NCBI GenBank assembly: GCA_900541965.1
Contig: UQLN01000049.1
Location: 1 to 34,594 of the forward strand
DNA from: an uncultured Parabacteroides sp.
Lineage (GTDB): Bacteria; Bacteroidota; Bacteroidia; Bacteroidales; Tannerellaceae
Direction of reading: 5' to 3'
Length of the DNA stretch: 34,594 nucleotides
The position numbers and the translations under genes were made by a program. The notes under the pieces were generated by a model. That model saw only the letters and a program-made list of their open reading frames with translations, searched no databases and had not been told where the DNA came from. The number at the start of each line of letters is the position of its first letter. Within the stretch, counting starts at the first letter, position 1. Positions 12,788 to 21,218 of the stretch are shown piece after piece.

Positions 12788-15532
12788 TTAATACCAAGTC
12801 TGTGCATCGCGATAGTTGCTGCTCTGACGCCATTTGAGGTCTTTCAGCAGAGAAGAACTTACTGCGATATTGAAAGTATACGACTTATAAGGCCCTACCG
12901 GAACAAAACTTGCCGTCATCTGCCAGCAGTGCAAATCGCGAGTTATATTACAAGTCATATATGAAATCTTTTTGGCATCGAAATCATAAGTAGCATTAAA
13001 GTTGAAACGCCAATTTTTAGTCGGTTGAAAATTACCGTTAAAACTCAATGAATGTGTCAACGCATAATCATATTCCATCTTTTGAGGATTGAAATTTCCA
13101 TACCTCAACTGCATACTATAACTAAATGACAAACTCCAAGGTATCTTGGTTATCATATAACCATCCGAATCAAAATCTCCGGCACTCTTCTTACTCCCCA
13201 ACAAACGACCACCTTCTTTCTTTTCCTCTCCTTCAGGAGGAAGAACCTCTTTTAATTCAGGATCATTCGCATTAGGCTGTTCCGGAGGGTTATTGCTGTC
13301 TTTAGCATCCTTCTTTCCGAACAATTTACCGAATGTCTCATTCGTAAACGTATAAGAGAAACTTGTGCCGGTAGACTTTAAGCGCCCAAAGCCTTTCCCT
13401 GCCTGCCAACGCGGAATATCCAAACGGCGGACAGTTTTAGTACTTTCATCATATCCGTATGTATACGTATCAAATACTCCATTCAGGTTCAATGTATAAC
13501 TTTTCGAGAACTTAATACGCAATCCGACATTCAGGTCGCTCCATTTAAAAGAGTCGGCTGCAAGATTATAGCTCATCCCCAATGACAGCTTATCAATCAA
13601 ACTGATTTTACGTTCTCCGGTAGAGTCACGGTCCGACTTTACCTTCATTTCGATATTATTATCCAACTGGAAATTCAAACTACCTTGCTTTCCATCGGGA
13701 GCCGTTCCAAACATACCGCTGGAAAAAGGAGAATATCGGATTGTATTTGTCTTTCCATAAGCATCTTCATACTGAATATCCTTCCAGAACCCATATTCAG
13801 AACTTCCGAAATCAGGAGCATAGCTGAAACTAACAGAAGGTTCCATACGATGGCGTATCTTCAATACTTTTCCTCCAAAAATCTGCATGAACTTCATCGG
13901 AACATATGTTCCATACAATGTGGTTGAAGCCGAAACCGAAGCATTATAGTTGAACACCCGATAGAAACCATATGTCGTATCACGGTCTACCACCGTCTTT
14001 TTCTGCATGTCATAAGCTTTCTCAACCTTATTCGTATACCACCGTTCAGTATAACTGAAGGATGGTGATATATTCAGATATTTCAATACAGAGAAAGTAG
14101 CGCTTACAGGAATCTGATGCTGCATTGCATTGCGCCAGTCTTTCACCAGACTCGATTTGAAAAGTTTATTTTCTTTCGTATCAATGCTGTTACGCAGGTA
14201 ACCATTATAACTCATTGAAATCTTTTCATACCAACGCTCTCTTCCAATAGCATTTTTTCGCTTGAAAGGGAATATACGGCTCATGCTTATGGTAATATCC
14301 GGAAGAGTAACCGAGATTGTCGAGTCTTTCGAACGCTGGTTGATATTCATTGTTGCCGAAAGGGTAAACGGATTGTTCGGAAAACGCTGGGTAATATTAA
14401 CACTGGAACCTTTCGTATTCTGAGTCACATCCTGGTTATAATAACTATTTGTATTATTACGGTCATAACTACTGGTCGAGAAGTTCACACTGGCAGAAAA
14501 TGTACGGTACGGATTCGCTTTAGGGTCCTGTGTATGTGTCCAGTTTATCTTGAAGTCTTTGGACAAACTATAGTCAGGCAATCCTTTATCCCCCAAACGG
14601 GTTACCAGATAAGAAGCATTAAAATTACCGGAATACTTATATCTTTTCTTATATGAAGAACGTGCAGCCAGTCCCCAAGAACCTTTCGTATAAATTTCCC
14701 CGGTCAGCGCAAGGTCCATATAATCACTTAAAGCAAAATAATAACCTCCGTCACGCAAATAAAAACCACGAGTACTTTCATCTCCGAATGTCGGGAATAT
14801 AATACCGGACGAATATGAACTGGAAAACGGGAAGAAACAGAACGGCAAACCTATCGGATATAACGGTACATCTTCAAAAACCATATATACAGGTCCGGTG
14901 ATAATTCTCTTTTTGGGTTGTACCTTAGCTTTGGTCATCTGGATATAGAAGTGAGGATGGTCATGCTCGTCACAAGTGGTATATCGTCCCCCCTTCATGT
15001 TAAGAATATCATTATCCATTTTTTTAGTAACTCCGGCTGTCACATACCCTTCTCCCTGCTGAGTAATCACATCTGTAATATACCCTTTCTTCGTATTGAA
15101 ATTATACCGCATGGTCTTCGATTCATACTGCTGGTCTCCATCTTTAAAAAGGGGATAGCCGAATTCCGAACCAATAGAATCAAGTCCGAACTTAGCATAG
15201 ACCAAGCTACTATCCAGATTCATCTGTATAATTTCGGATTGGAGTTCTATTTGCTGGTATTTCACATCTCCTTCACCATACAAATATGCCCAGTTTCCAT
15301 TTGTCATAATAATGGAATCCTTTGCCTGATAGTCGACCGGAGCATCCAGACCCGCCGTTTTCTTCGGAACGGAATCCACATGCGCTAAACTATCCGGAAG
15401 GACAGGCATAATACTGTCCCCTACGACAGCAAGGGTAGTATCAGTGGGTGCTTTAAGGATTTGTGCCCTGATATTCCAGTTTCCGAGAAGGAAAGCCAAT
15501 AGAATAAGCAGACATTTATATTTCAAAAACAT
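12788..15532 (-). CDS. lptD: LptD-like LPS-assembly outer-membrane protein
   Basis: The 914-aa protein starts with a signal peptide (cleavage near residue 23, NIRAQ). An OstA-type periplasmic domain follows (about 65-190), with NWAYLYGEGDVKYQQIELQS and the GGRYTTCDEHDHPHFY motif. A large beta-barrel runs to the C-terminal aromatic W-Y end. The family places LPS or lipooligosaccharide in the outer leaflet. An acidic Pro/Glu-rich stretch (about 755-785) is a likely surface loop or linker. It is monocistronic, starts at ATG 15532 and has its own -7 box. The cysteine pairing of enterobacterial LptD is not recognisable. Confidence 0.88.
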   Translation of the reverse strand: MFLKYKCLLILLAFLLGNWNIRAQILKAPTDTTLAVVGDSIMPVLPDSLAHVDSVPKKTAGLDAPVDYQAKDSIIMTNGNWAYLYGEGDVKYQQIELQSEIIQMNLDSSLVYAKFGLDSIGSEFGYPLFKDGDQQYESKTMRYNFNTKKGYITDVITQQGEGYVTAGVTKKMDNDILNMKGGRYTTCDEHDHPHFYIQMTKAKVQPKKRIITGPVYMVFEDVPLYPIGLPFCFFPFSSSYSSGIIFPTFGDESTRGFYLRDGGYYFALSDYMDLALTGEIYTKGSWGLAARSSYKKRYKYSGNFNASYLVTRLGDKGLPDYSLSKDFKINWTHTQDPKANPYRTFSASVNFSTSSYDRNNTNSYYNQDVTQNTKGSSVNITQRFPNNPFTLSATMNINQRSKDSTISVTLPDITISMSRIFPFKRKNAIGRERWYEKISMSYNGYLRNSIDTKENKLFKSSLVKDWRNAMQHQIPVSATFSVLKYLNISPSFSYTERWYTNKVEKAYDMQKKTVVDRDTTYGFYRVFNYNASVSASTTLYGTYVPMKFMQIFGGKVLKIRHRMEPSVSFSYAPDFGSSEYGFWKDIQYEDAYGKTNTIRYSPFSSGMFGTAPDGKQGSLNFQLDNNIEMKVKSDRDSTGERKISLIDKLSLGMSYNLAADSFKWSDLNVGLRIKFSKSYTLNLNGVFDTYTYGYDESTKTVRRLDIPRWQAGKGFGRLKSTGTSFSYTFTNETFGKLFGKKDAKDSNNPPEQPNANDPELKEVLPPEGEEKKEGGRLLGSKKSAGDFDSDGYMITKIPWSLSFSYSMQLRYGNFNPQKMEYDYALTHSLSFNGNFQPTKNWRFNFNATYDFDAKKISYMTCNITRDLHCWQMTASFVPVGPYKSYTFNIAVSSSLLKDLKWRQSSNYRDAQTWY

Positions 15533-15563
15533 TTTGTCGTTATTTGCAGTGTGTTACGGCTGG

Positions 15564-15571
15564 CAAATGTA
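15564..15571 (-). promoter_or_regulatory. -7 box of lptD
   Basis: TACATTTG on the minus strand gives a start near 15558 and a leader of about 25 nt. The -33 element is weak. Confidence 0.5.
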
Positions 15572-15597
15572 TAATAAATTAGCGAGCCAATCTCTGT

Positions 15598-16140
15598 TTA
15601 TTCCCCTAAAAAGAGTTTACACCAATTATCAAAACGCTCTACGGTTTCATTTCCATACTTTGAAAGTCCCTGTTTTACTTTTTCAACGGACTTTTCTTTG
15701 TCCAATTTTGTCTTGCTGAAAAATTTATCGGCAAAACAAATTAGTTGTTCCTCCATTGTTTCCGGTAGAAAATCACGATGCGGAAGAGGTAAGTTTCGTT
15801 CTTCTATCATCGCCTCTGAAATACCTGTTCCCGTATGCCGTTCACAAACCCGCGCATGCCGGGAATACCCTTCTTTACGCATCAGTTCAGCACCAAGATA
15901 TCCATGGCAAATATATTCAGCCTCACCATGACAGTCTATATCCGGTGCATTGCAACAGAAAACACCTATATCATGTAGCATCGCAGCCTCATCTATAAAG
16001 GTCAGGTCCAGATTCATTTCCGGATGCTTCCGGGCAATATCTAACGCTTTATCTGCTACAGAACGGCTATGTGTAATCAATATCCTGTAAGCCTCCGATC
16101 CGGGAGAATAATATTTAGCAATTATATCCAATGGATTCAT
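15598..16140 (-). CDS. HD-domain protein, probable phosphohydrolase
   Basis: The 180-aa cytoplasmic protein has the HD metal-site pattern: H24 (ILITHSRSVAD), H56-D57 in AAMLHDIGVF, later histidines H79 and H102, and an aspartate in CFADKFFSKT. It resembles the small HDIG proteins often annotated as phosphohydrolases; the substrate cannot be told. ATG 16140 is chosen because the upstream TTG (16167) lies inside the -7 box at 16165-16172. It is a single gene between lptD and namZ. Confidence 0.85.
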   Translation of the reverse strand: MNPLDIIAKYYSPGSEAYRILITHSRSVADKALDIARKHPEMNLDLTFIDEAAMLHDIGVFCCNAPDIDCHGEAEYICHGYLGAELMRKEGYSRHARVCERHTGTGISEAMIEERNLPLPHRDFLPETMEEQLICFADKFFSKTKLDKEKSVEKVKQGLSKYGNETVERFDNWCKLFLGE

Positions 16141-16164
16141 AGTTTTCTTTTTTCTATCGCCGGA

Positions 16165-16172
16165 CAAAGATA
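16165..16172 (-). promoter_or_regulatory. -7 box of the HD-domain gene
   Basis: TATCTTTG on the minus strand gives a start near 16159 and a leader of about 19 nt. It also rules out the TTG start at 16167. Confidence 0.6.
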
Positions 16173-16263
16173 AGGATTATTGTCGAATGAATTTACTAAT
16201 ATTTTTTAACAAAAGCATCTCTACCTCTATAACCACAAAATACCATTTATAAATTATAATCCC

Positions 16264-16271
16264 TATTTTTG
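16264..16271 (+). promoter_or_regulatory. -7 box of namZ
   Basis: TATTTTTG on the plus strand lies 28 bp before ATG 16300, giving a leader of about 20 nt. Confidence 0.55.
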
Positions 16272-16299
16272 TACTGTACTAAAAAAGAACTAAGCAAAT

Positions 16300-17508
16300 A
16301 TGAAAAAAGTTATCTGGCTTGTTTTCTTATTGTTTGGGATATTGCACCCCCCAAAAACGCAAGCCTTCACGCCACAGAATGCACCGCTGAAACTCGGCGC
16401 CGAACGCATGGATGTTGTCACCCGCCTTTTGAAAGATAAGCAGGTGGGATTAGTCGTTAACCAGACTTCCATCCTCGAAAAAAGCCAAAAACACTTATTG
16501 GACGCATTATTGGAACAAGGTATCCAGGTAAAAAAAGTATTTGCTCCCGAACATGGATTTCGTGGTACAGGTGACCCTGGAGAAGAAATAAAGGATAGCC
16601 GGGACCAGAAAACAGGCGTACCCATTATTTCCATCTACGGAAAAAACAAAAAACCGACCGCGGAACAGCTGGCAGGGCTGGATGTCATTGTATTCGATAT
16701 ACAAGATGTAGGAGCTCGTTTCTATACATATATTAGTACAATGCATTATGTAATGGAAGCATGTGCAGAAAACAATATCGAATTTATTGTCTTAGACCGT
16801 CCCAACCCAAATGACTTTGTAGATGGTCCTATACGCCAGAAAGGCTTTGAGTCATTTGTCGGAGTAGATCCGATTCCTGTCTTACATGGATTAACTATCG
16901 GAGAACTTGCCTGGATGATTAACGAAGAGGGATGGTTGAAAAGTACCCCGGATACCTGCAAATTGCATATCGTGAAGATGGAAAACTGGAAACACGGAGA
17001 CCCATACTGGTTGCCGGTAAAACCATCTCCTAATCTGACAAACGACCAAGCTATCCGCCTGTACCCCTCCTTATGTTTCTTTGAAGGAACAAATATAAGC
17101 GTTGGCAGAGGGACTTATTATCCATTCCAGATGATTGGTGCACCGGATGCTAAATATGGAGATTTTGCTTTTACTCCAACTTCATTACCGGGTTTCGATA
17201 CCAATCCGTTGCATAAAGATAAGGAATGCTATGGAGTAGACCTCAGGGAATATCCTTTTGAAGGAGGACTTACCCTCCGCTTCCTTTTAGACTTTTATAA
17301 TAAGGCAGATAAAGACCAGGCATTTTTCTTTTCCCGCCCCCATTGGTTTGACCTGTTGGCTGGGACCAAGGAATTGCGTTACCAAATCATACGTGGATTA
17401 AGCGAGAAAGAAATACGTGCCAGCTGGGAACCTCAATTAAACGAATACAAAGAAATGAGGAAAAAATATCTCCTATATCCAGACTATCCGGATACAAAGA
17501 AAAAATAA
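16300..17508 (+). CDS. namZ: DUF1343 exo-beta-N-acetylmuramidase (NamZ type)
   Basis: The 402-aa secreted protein has a signal peptide of about 22 residues. It matches the DUF1343/NamZ (GH171) family, whose characterised members remove terminal MurNAc from peptidoglycan fragments. Landmarks are LVVNQTSI (51-58), FAPEHGFRGTGDPGEEI with E84-H85, VFDIQDVGARFYTYISTM (131-148), LDRPNP (165-170), GTNISVGRGTYYPFQ and the C-terminal FEGGLTLRFLLDFY. It likely works in periplasmic cell-wall recycling. It is a single gene with its own promoter and a terminator after it. Confidence 0.9.
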   Translation: MKKVIWLVFLLFGILHPPKTQAFTPQNAPLKLGAERMDVVTRLLKDKQVGLVVNQTSILEKSQKHLLDALLEQGIQVKKVFAPEHGFRGTGDPGEEIKDSRDQKTGVPIISIYGKNKKPTAEQLAGLDVIVFDIQDVGARFYTYISTMHYVMEACAENNIEFIVLDRPNPNDFVDGPIRQKGFESFVGVDPIPVLHGLTIGELAWMINEEGWLKSTPDTCKLHIVKMENWKHGDPYWLPVKPSPNLTNDQAIRLYPSLCFFEGTNISVGRGTYYPFQMIGAPDAKYGDFAFTPTSLPGFDTNPLHKDKECYGVDLREYPFEGGLTLRFLLDFYNKADKDQAFFFSRPHWFDLLAGTKELRYQIIRGLSEKEIRASWEPQLNEYKEMRKKYLLYPDYPDTKKK

Positions 17509-17512
17509 GAAA

Positions 17513-17556
17513 AAAGCGTCCTTATTACCATATTGATATTGTAACAAGGGCGCTTT
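17513..17556 (+). terminator. Probable terminator after namZ
   Basis: AAAGCG-T-CCTT (17513-17523) can pair with AAGG-G-CGCTTT (17546-17556) around a 22-nt AT-rich loop. The T-tail is short, so it is moderate at best. Confidence 0.5.
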
Positions 17557-17610
17557 GACCATAACCTTACAAAAATCATCTAAAACACCCATTTAGTACC
17601 AATTATTTGC

Positions 17611-17618
17611 TACCTTTG
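17611..17618 (+). promoter_or_regulatory. -7 box of the sensor kinase gene
   Basis: TACCTTTG is a perfect -7 box. The leader of about 60 nt contains a small hairpin ACACTT/AAGTGT at 17639-17652. Confidence 0.6.
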
Positions 17619-17684
17619 TGAAAGAGTTTATAAATCATACACTTTCAAGTGTTCAATACAGGGTAACAAAATCAAGTCACATCC

Positions 17685-19949
17685 TTGAAACTTTTTATTT
17701 ACATATTTGTTTTTATTCTCGTCATGTTCCAGCCTTTTCATATACAGGCTCACAAGATTGAAAGCAATCATAAACATTTTCATGTTCTGATTATCCATTC
17801 TTATTCAAAAAACCTGACAACCTATTCCGAATTTGGAGAATTAGTACAAAAAGAATTAGAGAAAAAAGACATCTACAGTTCAACCCGAACAATCTATTTA
17901 AATTGTGAACAAGCCATTACGCCAGATACAGAAGTCCAAATGTACCACTTTCTGGATTCTATACAAAGCTGGCAACCCGATATTATTTTAGTGAATGACG
18001 ACCAGGCTACATTCACACTGATGAGTTGTAACCATCCCTTAGTGAAGAAACTCCCGATCATATTTTCCGGTGTAAATTTTCCAAATTGGGAACTCTTGAA
18101 AGAACATCCGAATGTTACGGGATATTGGGATAAACCGGAATACCTGAAAAATATCAACTTAATTGAAAAACTATATGGCAAATCCAATATTTTGTTTTTC
18201 AATGATACCCGATTCATAGGCAAGCAAGCATTTCATACTTTGCTCCAGGAAGTAGAAAAAAGTGATATCAGACTATATGACGGATTATATTATCCGGACA
18301 AACCTCTCCCCCCGGTTATATCGCCGGGAGCATTTGAGAAGTCAGCTCTATTTACGGCCAAAGCACAAGAACTCAACGGAATAGAAACAATGGGGATATT
18401 TAAAAACAACAGCTACACGGCTTGTTTACAAATTATCCTGGATTTCAATGTGTTGACAATCGGACGTCTTGCCAACGTTCCTAATTTTACTGTTGTGAAT
18501 AACGGATTTAATAATGATTGGGGAATTACCGGCGGATATTTCACGACATTGGATATACAGACTAAATGTGTCGCAGACATGGCGGCACGCATTCTTACCG
18601 GTACCCCGGTAAATAAAATTCCAATCACCTTAAGTCCGAAAACCTATGCTTTCGATTGGTATGAGCTGGAACGTTTCCATATAAATATAAAAGATTTACC
18701 GCAGGGTAGCATTATTTATAATTTGCCTTTATATATCCGTTACCATACCTACATCGTAATAGGAGGAGTCCTGTTGCTTCTTGTCTTTATATACATTATC
18801 GTGCACCTTATTTTTATGTACCGCAGGGAAAATAAGCGGAAAATCCAGGCACAAAAAAATTTGGTCAAAGAAAAAAACTTCTTAAAATTGGCCTTGGAAG
18901 GGGGTAATACCTATGCATGGAGAATGGAAAACGACAATTTTATTTTTGAAAATGACTTCTACGTAAACAATCAGATTGAAGCCAAACCTATCCCTTTAAC
19001 CGAATTTGTAGAGATGGTACATCCTGACGATCGGAAAAATCTCGATAAAACAATACAAGATATTCATTCCGGGAATATTCCAAAAGCGACTATCCAATGC
19101 CGCTTCTATTTTAATCAAAAACGATATACATGGTGGGAACTTCGTTACAATCAGGGAGCTTTCTCTTCTGCAGAAAATCAAACGATCATAGGATTATGTA
19201 TTAATATCCAGTCGTTCAAAGAAAAAGAAAACAAACTGACTATACTTCAAGAAAAGGCAGAAGAGGCAAACAAAATGAAGTCTGCGTTTCTTGCCAACAT
19301 GAGCCATGAAATACGTACTCCCTTAAATGCTATTGTAGGTTTTTCCAATCTATTACAGGAAGATGATGAATTAAGTGAAGAAGAAAAGATACTGTTTAAA
19401 GAAACAATCAATAAAAACAGTTCATTGCTGCTGAAATTGATTAATGATATTCTGGAATTATCAAGAATCGAGTCCGGACGTATGTCTTTCACTTTTGAAA
19501 ACTGCCGGATTGATGAATTGCTGGAAGAACTGTATCAAACCCATTTATTATTGATCCCTTCAGCTATTAAATTTATTAAAAAGATTCCCAAATTACCGGT
19601 TATCGTCAGGATAGACCGTCATCGGCTCACTCAGGTCATAACCAATCTGATCAACAATGCGGTCAAATTTACGACAGAAGGTCATATCTTATTAGGTTAC
19701 CAATATAACGAGCCAGACAACACCGTACGTATTTATGTGGAAGACACAGGAATAGGCATGTCGGAAGAGGCCAGAGAAAAAGTCTTCGAACGTTTTTACA
19801 AGGAAAATGAATTTGCTCAGGGAACCGGTTTGGGACTTTCTATTTCCCTTACAATTGTGGAACGTCTAAACGGTAAAATAGAACTCCAATCAGAAGAAAA
19901 CAAAGGTAGCAGATTCACCATTACCCTTCCCTGCCGGCTGAATAATTAA
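17685..19949 (+). CDS. Sensor histidine kinase with periplasmic-binding-protein-like sensor
   Basis: The 754-aa protein has a signal peptide or N-terminal anchor (1-22), a periplasmic region (about 30-345) resembling ABC_sub_bind proteins (HVLIIHSYSKN, PDIILVNDDQATF, GYFTTLDI), one transmembrane helix (356-378), a PAS-like domain (about 395-515), HisKA with SHEIRTPLN (phospho-acceptor H541), and HATPase_c with NLINNAVKF (N658), DTGIGM (687-692) and GTGLGLSI (713-720). There is no receiver domain and no response regulator beside it, so it is an orphan kinase. The TTG at 17685 is chosen because an in-frame TAA (17664) lies just upstream and the next ATG (17724) would destroy the signal peptide. 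Confidence 0.9.
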   Translation: MKLFIYIFVFILVMFQPFHIQAHKIESNHKHFHVLIIHSYSKNLTTYSEFGELVQKELEKKDIYSSTRTIYLNCEQAITPDTEVQMYHFLDSIQSWQPDIILVNDDQATFTLMSCNHPLVKKLPIIFSGVNFPNWELLKEHPNVTGYWDKPEYLKNINLIEKLYGKSNILFFNDTRFIGKQAFHTLLQEVEKSDIRLYDGLYYPDKPLPPVISPGAFEKSALFTAKAQELNGIETMGIFKNNSYTACLQIILDFNVLTIGRLANVPNFTVVNNGFNNDWGITGGYFTTLDIQTKCVADMAARILTGTPVNKIPITLSPKTYAFDWYELERFHINIKDLPQGSIIYNLPLYIRYHTYIVIGGVLLLLVFIYIIVHLIFMYRRENKRKIQAQKNLVKEKNFLKLALEGGNTYAWRMENDNFIFENDFYVNNQIEAKPIPLTEFVEMVHPDDRKNLDKTIQDIHSGNIPKATIQCRFYFNQKRYTWWELRYNQGAFSSAENQTIIGLCINIQSFKEKENKLTILQEKAEEANKMKSAFLANMSHEIRTPLNAIVGFSNLLQEDDELSEEEKILFKETINKNSSLLLKLINDILELSRIESGRMSFTFENCRIDELLEELYQTHLLLIPSAIKFIKKIPKLPVIVRIDRHRLTQVITNLINNAVKFTTEGHILLGYQYNEPDNTVRIYVEDTGIGMSEEAREKVFERFYKENEFAQGTGLGLSISLTIVERLNGKIELQSEENKGSRFTITLPCRLNN

Positions 19950-20013
19950 TTCCAAAAACAAAAGGCCGAATAACATGAGGTATGCTGAAATCACCTATCA
20001 CATCAGCTAAAAG

Positions 20014-20049
20014 AAAAAAGGAGCTGCCTAACACATTTCAGACAACTCC
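20014..20049 (-). terminator. Terminator of the META lipoprotein operon
   Basis: On the minus strand, GGAGTTG (20049-20043) pairs with CAGCTCC (20026-20020) and six U follow (20019-20014). It faces the kinase gene end, so it may also limit read-through from the plus strand. Confidence 0.8.
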
Positions 20050-20078
20050 TTCATATCCATTTTTAAACTTACGATTTC

Positions 20079-20525
20079 TTACTTCTTTTTTTCTATTACC
20101 ATCAGCTTGCTATTATCAGTACCATAAAAAGCGATTTTGGTAACCGGAGTAACATTCCCCTCCTGAGCAAAACGAACAGTTTTCTCTATTGCCTGAAGCA
20201 ATTCCTGTTCACCACTCATATCAGGACATGCCATCCGGGTTGTAGCAACCTGGGCAAACTTAATGATATTTTTTCTTGCATTATCATATTCAATCTTACC
20301 CATCATACGGTTGCATCCGGCATTACCGGATAAGGTTTGACGAGGTACATCAAATGCAATAAACTGACGTGAATCTGCCGGATTCAGCGCTTTTCCATTA
20401 AGCTCTACAATATTCCATTCTCCATCCAAATCAGAGAAAGATGCTATAGCTACACTCTTCGACTTACAGGAGGCAAACAAACCCACTCCGACAAATATCA
20501 AACAGAGATATAAAAACTTTTTCAT
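20079..20525 (-). CDS. META-domain (HslJ-like) lipoprotein
   Basis: The 148-aa protein has a lipobox (GLFASC, Cys20) followed by a META domain: LDGEWNIVELNGK, LSGNAGCNRMMG, and ATTRMACPDMSGEQELLQAI. HslJ of E. coli, a heat-shock protein linked to novobiocin resistance, has the same domain; the function here is unknown. It begins 2 bp after the related gene at 20528, clearly a tandem duplicate in one operon, ending at the terminator 20014-20049. Confidence 0.88.
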   Translation of the reverse strand: MKKFLYLCLIFVGVGLFASCKSKSVAIASFSDLDGEWNIVELNGKALNPADSRQFIAFDVPRQTLSGNAGCNRMMGKIEYDNARKNIIKFAQVATTRMACPDMSGEQELLQAIEKTVRFAQEGNVTPVTKIAFYGTDNSKLMVIEKKK

Positions 20526-20527
20526 TT

Positions 20528-20956
20528 TTACTGATTCTTCGACAATACCAACAATACATTTCCATTAGAATCAACCAGCAGCATTTCATTTTCACTTTGT
20601 CCTGCTTTTACCGACTTAACATCCCCCATCGCTTTCAGGATAGCGCCTTCTGTTTCCATATCCGGACAGGCCATCATAGTCGTTGCAGCAGGCTTGATAG
20701 TTATGGAAGAAACATCTTTATCATCCAAAACTACAGTCGTATTAAATATATTACAGCCAGCATTACCATGAAGTTTATTACTTGCCATATCGAATTCCAT
20801 CTGAGGCAAACCTTCTTTCAGGATTTTCTCACCTTTTACTTCTACAATATTCCATTTACCTTCCAGCTTCTTAGCATCTGTTTTGGCTTCAGAGCAAGCA
20901 AACAAAACTCCTGCAAACACAGGAATCATCAATAAAGACATAATCTTCTTTTTCAT
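20528..20956 (-). CDS. META-domain (HslJ-like) lipoprotein, tandem paralogue
   Basis: The 142-aa protein (from ATG 20956; an upstream ATG at 20983 would add nine polar residues before the signal sequence) has a lipobox (GVLFAC). Its META domain has LEGKWNIVEVKGEKI, LHGNAGCNIFNT and TTMMACPDMETEGAILKAM. It shares the NAGCN and ACPDM signatures with its downstream neighbour but has diverged strongly, so the duplication is old. It is transcribed from a -7 box at 21119-21112 with a leader of about 150 nt. Confidence 0.88.
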   Translation of the reverse strand: MKKKIMSLLMIPVFAGVLFACSEAKTDAKKLEGKWNIVEVKGEKILKEGLPQMEFDMASNKLHGNAGCNIFNTTVVLDDKDVSSITIKPAATTMMACPDMETEGAILKAMGDVKSVKAGQSENEMLLVDSNGNVLLVLSKNQ

Positions 20957-21111
20957 ATTCGCATCTTGTTTAACAATTATCATACGTTATAAATAAAAAC
21001 TTCACTTATATGGATAAGACGCTTATTTTGCCCAAAATGTTCCACAGTCAACTAGTATTTAGCCAATATTAACATTTTTTACAAACAAATATCCTCCTTA
21101 TAACAGGAAGA

Positions 21112-21119
21112 CAAAGATA
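21112..21119 (-). promoter_or_regulatory. -7 box of the META lipoprotein operon
   Basis: TATCTTTG on the minus strand would give a leader of about 150 nt before ATG 20956. It lies back to back with the M23 peptidase promoter. Confidence 0.5.
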
Positions 21120-21165
21120 CAAAGCATTAACAGAAAATATGTTTTCAGGTTTACATTATTTTCCG

Positions 21166-21173
21166 TAAGTTTG
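21166..21173 (+). promoter_or_regulatory. -7 box of the M23 peptidase gene
   Basis: TAAGTTTG on the plus strand puts the start near 21180. This excludes a TTG start at 21171 and supports ATG 21219. Confidence 0.6.
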
Positions 21174-21218
21174 CAGTATAACGCATTAATAATACTCCCA
21201 AAGTCGTTGATAAAAAAT

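Noticed and set aside
14918..15388. 156-codon frame antisense to lptD
   Set aside because: Shadow of the lptD reading frame with no domain signs.
16290..16634. 114-codon frame antisense to namZ
   Set aside because: The plus strand carries a full-length NamZ with signal peptide and promoter; the antisense frame has none.
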